Part shown: one piece after another, positions 5,907-6,343 of the stretch
Numbering within the stretch: the stretch's first letter is position 1
How the letters are laid out: the number at the start of each line of letters is the position of its first letter
Assembly (NCBI GenBank): GCA_947467405.1
Contig: CANIIN010000169.1
Coordinates: 1-6,343, forward strand
Length of the DNA: 6,343 nt
Source: Betaproteobacteria bacterium
Lineage (GTDB): Bacteria > Pseudomonadota > Gammaproteobacteria > Burkholderiales > SG8-39
Direction of reading: 5' to 3'
Notes under the pieces: generated by a model
Databases searched by the model: none
What the model was told of the DNA's origin: nothing
Seen by the model: the letters and a program-made list of their open reading frames with translations, nothing else
Position numbers and translations under genes: made by a program

Positions 5907-6343
5907 CTAGCCCAACGCCCGAGGAATGACCAATGCCAATTGCGGAAAGAAAACCAGCAGCACGAGAAGGATCAGCAACGCCACGGAAAACGGTGTGGTC
6001 GCGATCAACAACGTTCGCATCGTAACACCGGGCACGAGTGCTTGAATCACGAACAGATTGATGCCGATAGGGGGCGTGATCATGCCCAGTTCCACGACGA
6101 CAACCAGCACCACGCCAAACCAGATCGGATCGAATCCAAGTCCGGTGACGATGGGGAAGAAGATGGGCAAGGTCATCAACATCATCGAAACCTCTTCCAG
6201 AACAACGCCCAGCAGCGCATAGATCACGATGATGATCAGCATGACGGATATCGGGCTGACGTTCAGGCCCCGGACGAACTCGCCCAGTTGGCTGGGCACC
6301 CCGGAGACCACCACGAAGTTCGAAAACACAAAGGCGCCGAAGA
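5907..6343 (-). CDS. TRAP transporter large permease subunit (DctM-like), C-terminal part
   Basis: The frame is open to the window edge, so only the last 145 or so residues are seen; the GTG inside at 6327-6329 is internal, not a start, because FGAF precedes it in frame. The protein is highly hydrophobic with at least three or four membrane segments: SVMLIIIVIYALLGVVL, MMLMTLPIFFPIV, WFGVVLVVVVELGM and SVALLILLVLLVFFP. Family marks of DctM are the SGVPSQL region, the LPIFFPIVTGLGFDPIWFG stretch and TPPIGINLFVIQ. With DctP and DctQ partners, presumably further upstream outside the window, it would import an organic acid using a sodium or proton gradient in the inner membrane. Its stop lies 2 nt before the TetR start, so transporter and regulator are probably one operon. 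Confidence 0.92.
   Translation of the reverse strand, partial: FGAFVFSNFVVVSGVPSQLGEFVRGLNVSPISVMLIIIVIYALLGVVLEEVSMMLMTLPIFFPIVTGLGFDPIWFGVVLVVVVELGMITPPIGINLFVIQALVPGVTMRTLLIATTPFSVALLILLVLLVFFPQLALVIPRALG

Noticed and set aside
6327..6329. GTG at 6327-6329 as the start of the TRAP permease
   Set aside because: The frame continues upstream with family-like FGAF to the window edge, so the GTG is an internal Val.

Overview
The window is GC-rich bacterial DNA in which every recognisable gene lies on the minus strand, so biological order runs from high to low coordinates. From gene content (TRAP transporter, TetR regulator, CoA ligase, thiolase-like enzyme, SDR) and Shine-Dalgarno style, I infer a proteobacterium, probably beta or gamma and perhaps uncultured. 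This is inference; no rRNA or marker gene is present.

Layout in transcription order: (1) 6343-5907, C-terminal part of a TRAP transporter large (DctM-type) permease, cut by the window edge; (2) 5904-5140, TetR-family repressor with a long basic N-terminal tail, starting 2 nt after the permease stop; (3) 5139-4873, a 267-base gap that probably holds the promoter of the catabolic genes; (4) 4872-3706, SCP2/thiolase-like enzyme; (5) 3709-2186, AMP-forming acyl-CoA synthetase, overlapping the thiolase stop by ATGA; (6) 2029-1463, a carboxymuconolactone decarboxylase (CMD)/AhpD-like protein whose frame crosses one in-frame TGA; (7) 1459-1353, a small MITE-like palindromic repeat flanked by TTAA; (8) 1322-861, a DDN-like deazaflavin (F420)-type nitroreductase; (9) 814-32, a short-chain dehydrogenase.

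The main discovery is the CMD gene. A standard translation breaks it into two ORFs, but both halves are in the same frame, separated by exactly one TGA. That TGA sits where the second redox cysteine of the family's CxxC motif belongs (C86-H-Y-U89). The next bases form a perfect 7-bp stem with a GGUC tetraloop whose first base is 22 nt after the UGA. This is the geometry and loop sequence expected of a bacterial SECIS element. I read it as a selenocysteine-containing AhpD/CMD-like protein (CxxU) rather than a pseudogene.

Together the genes look like a catabolic cluster: uptake of an organic acid (TRAP), control by TetR, CoA activation, a thiolase-like C-C step, and three redox/accessory enzymes (selenoprotein, deazaflavin enzyme, SDR). 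The substrate cannot be determined from the sequence. The two halves around the repeat at 1353-1459 may be separate transcription units.
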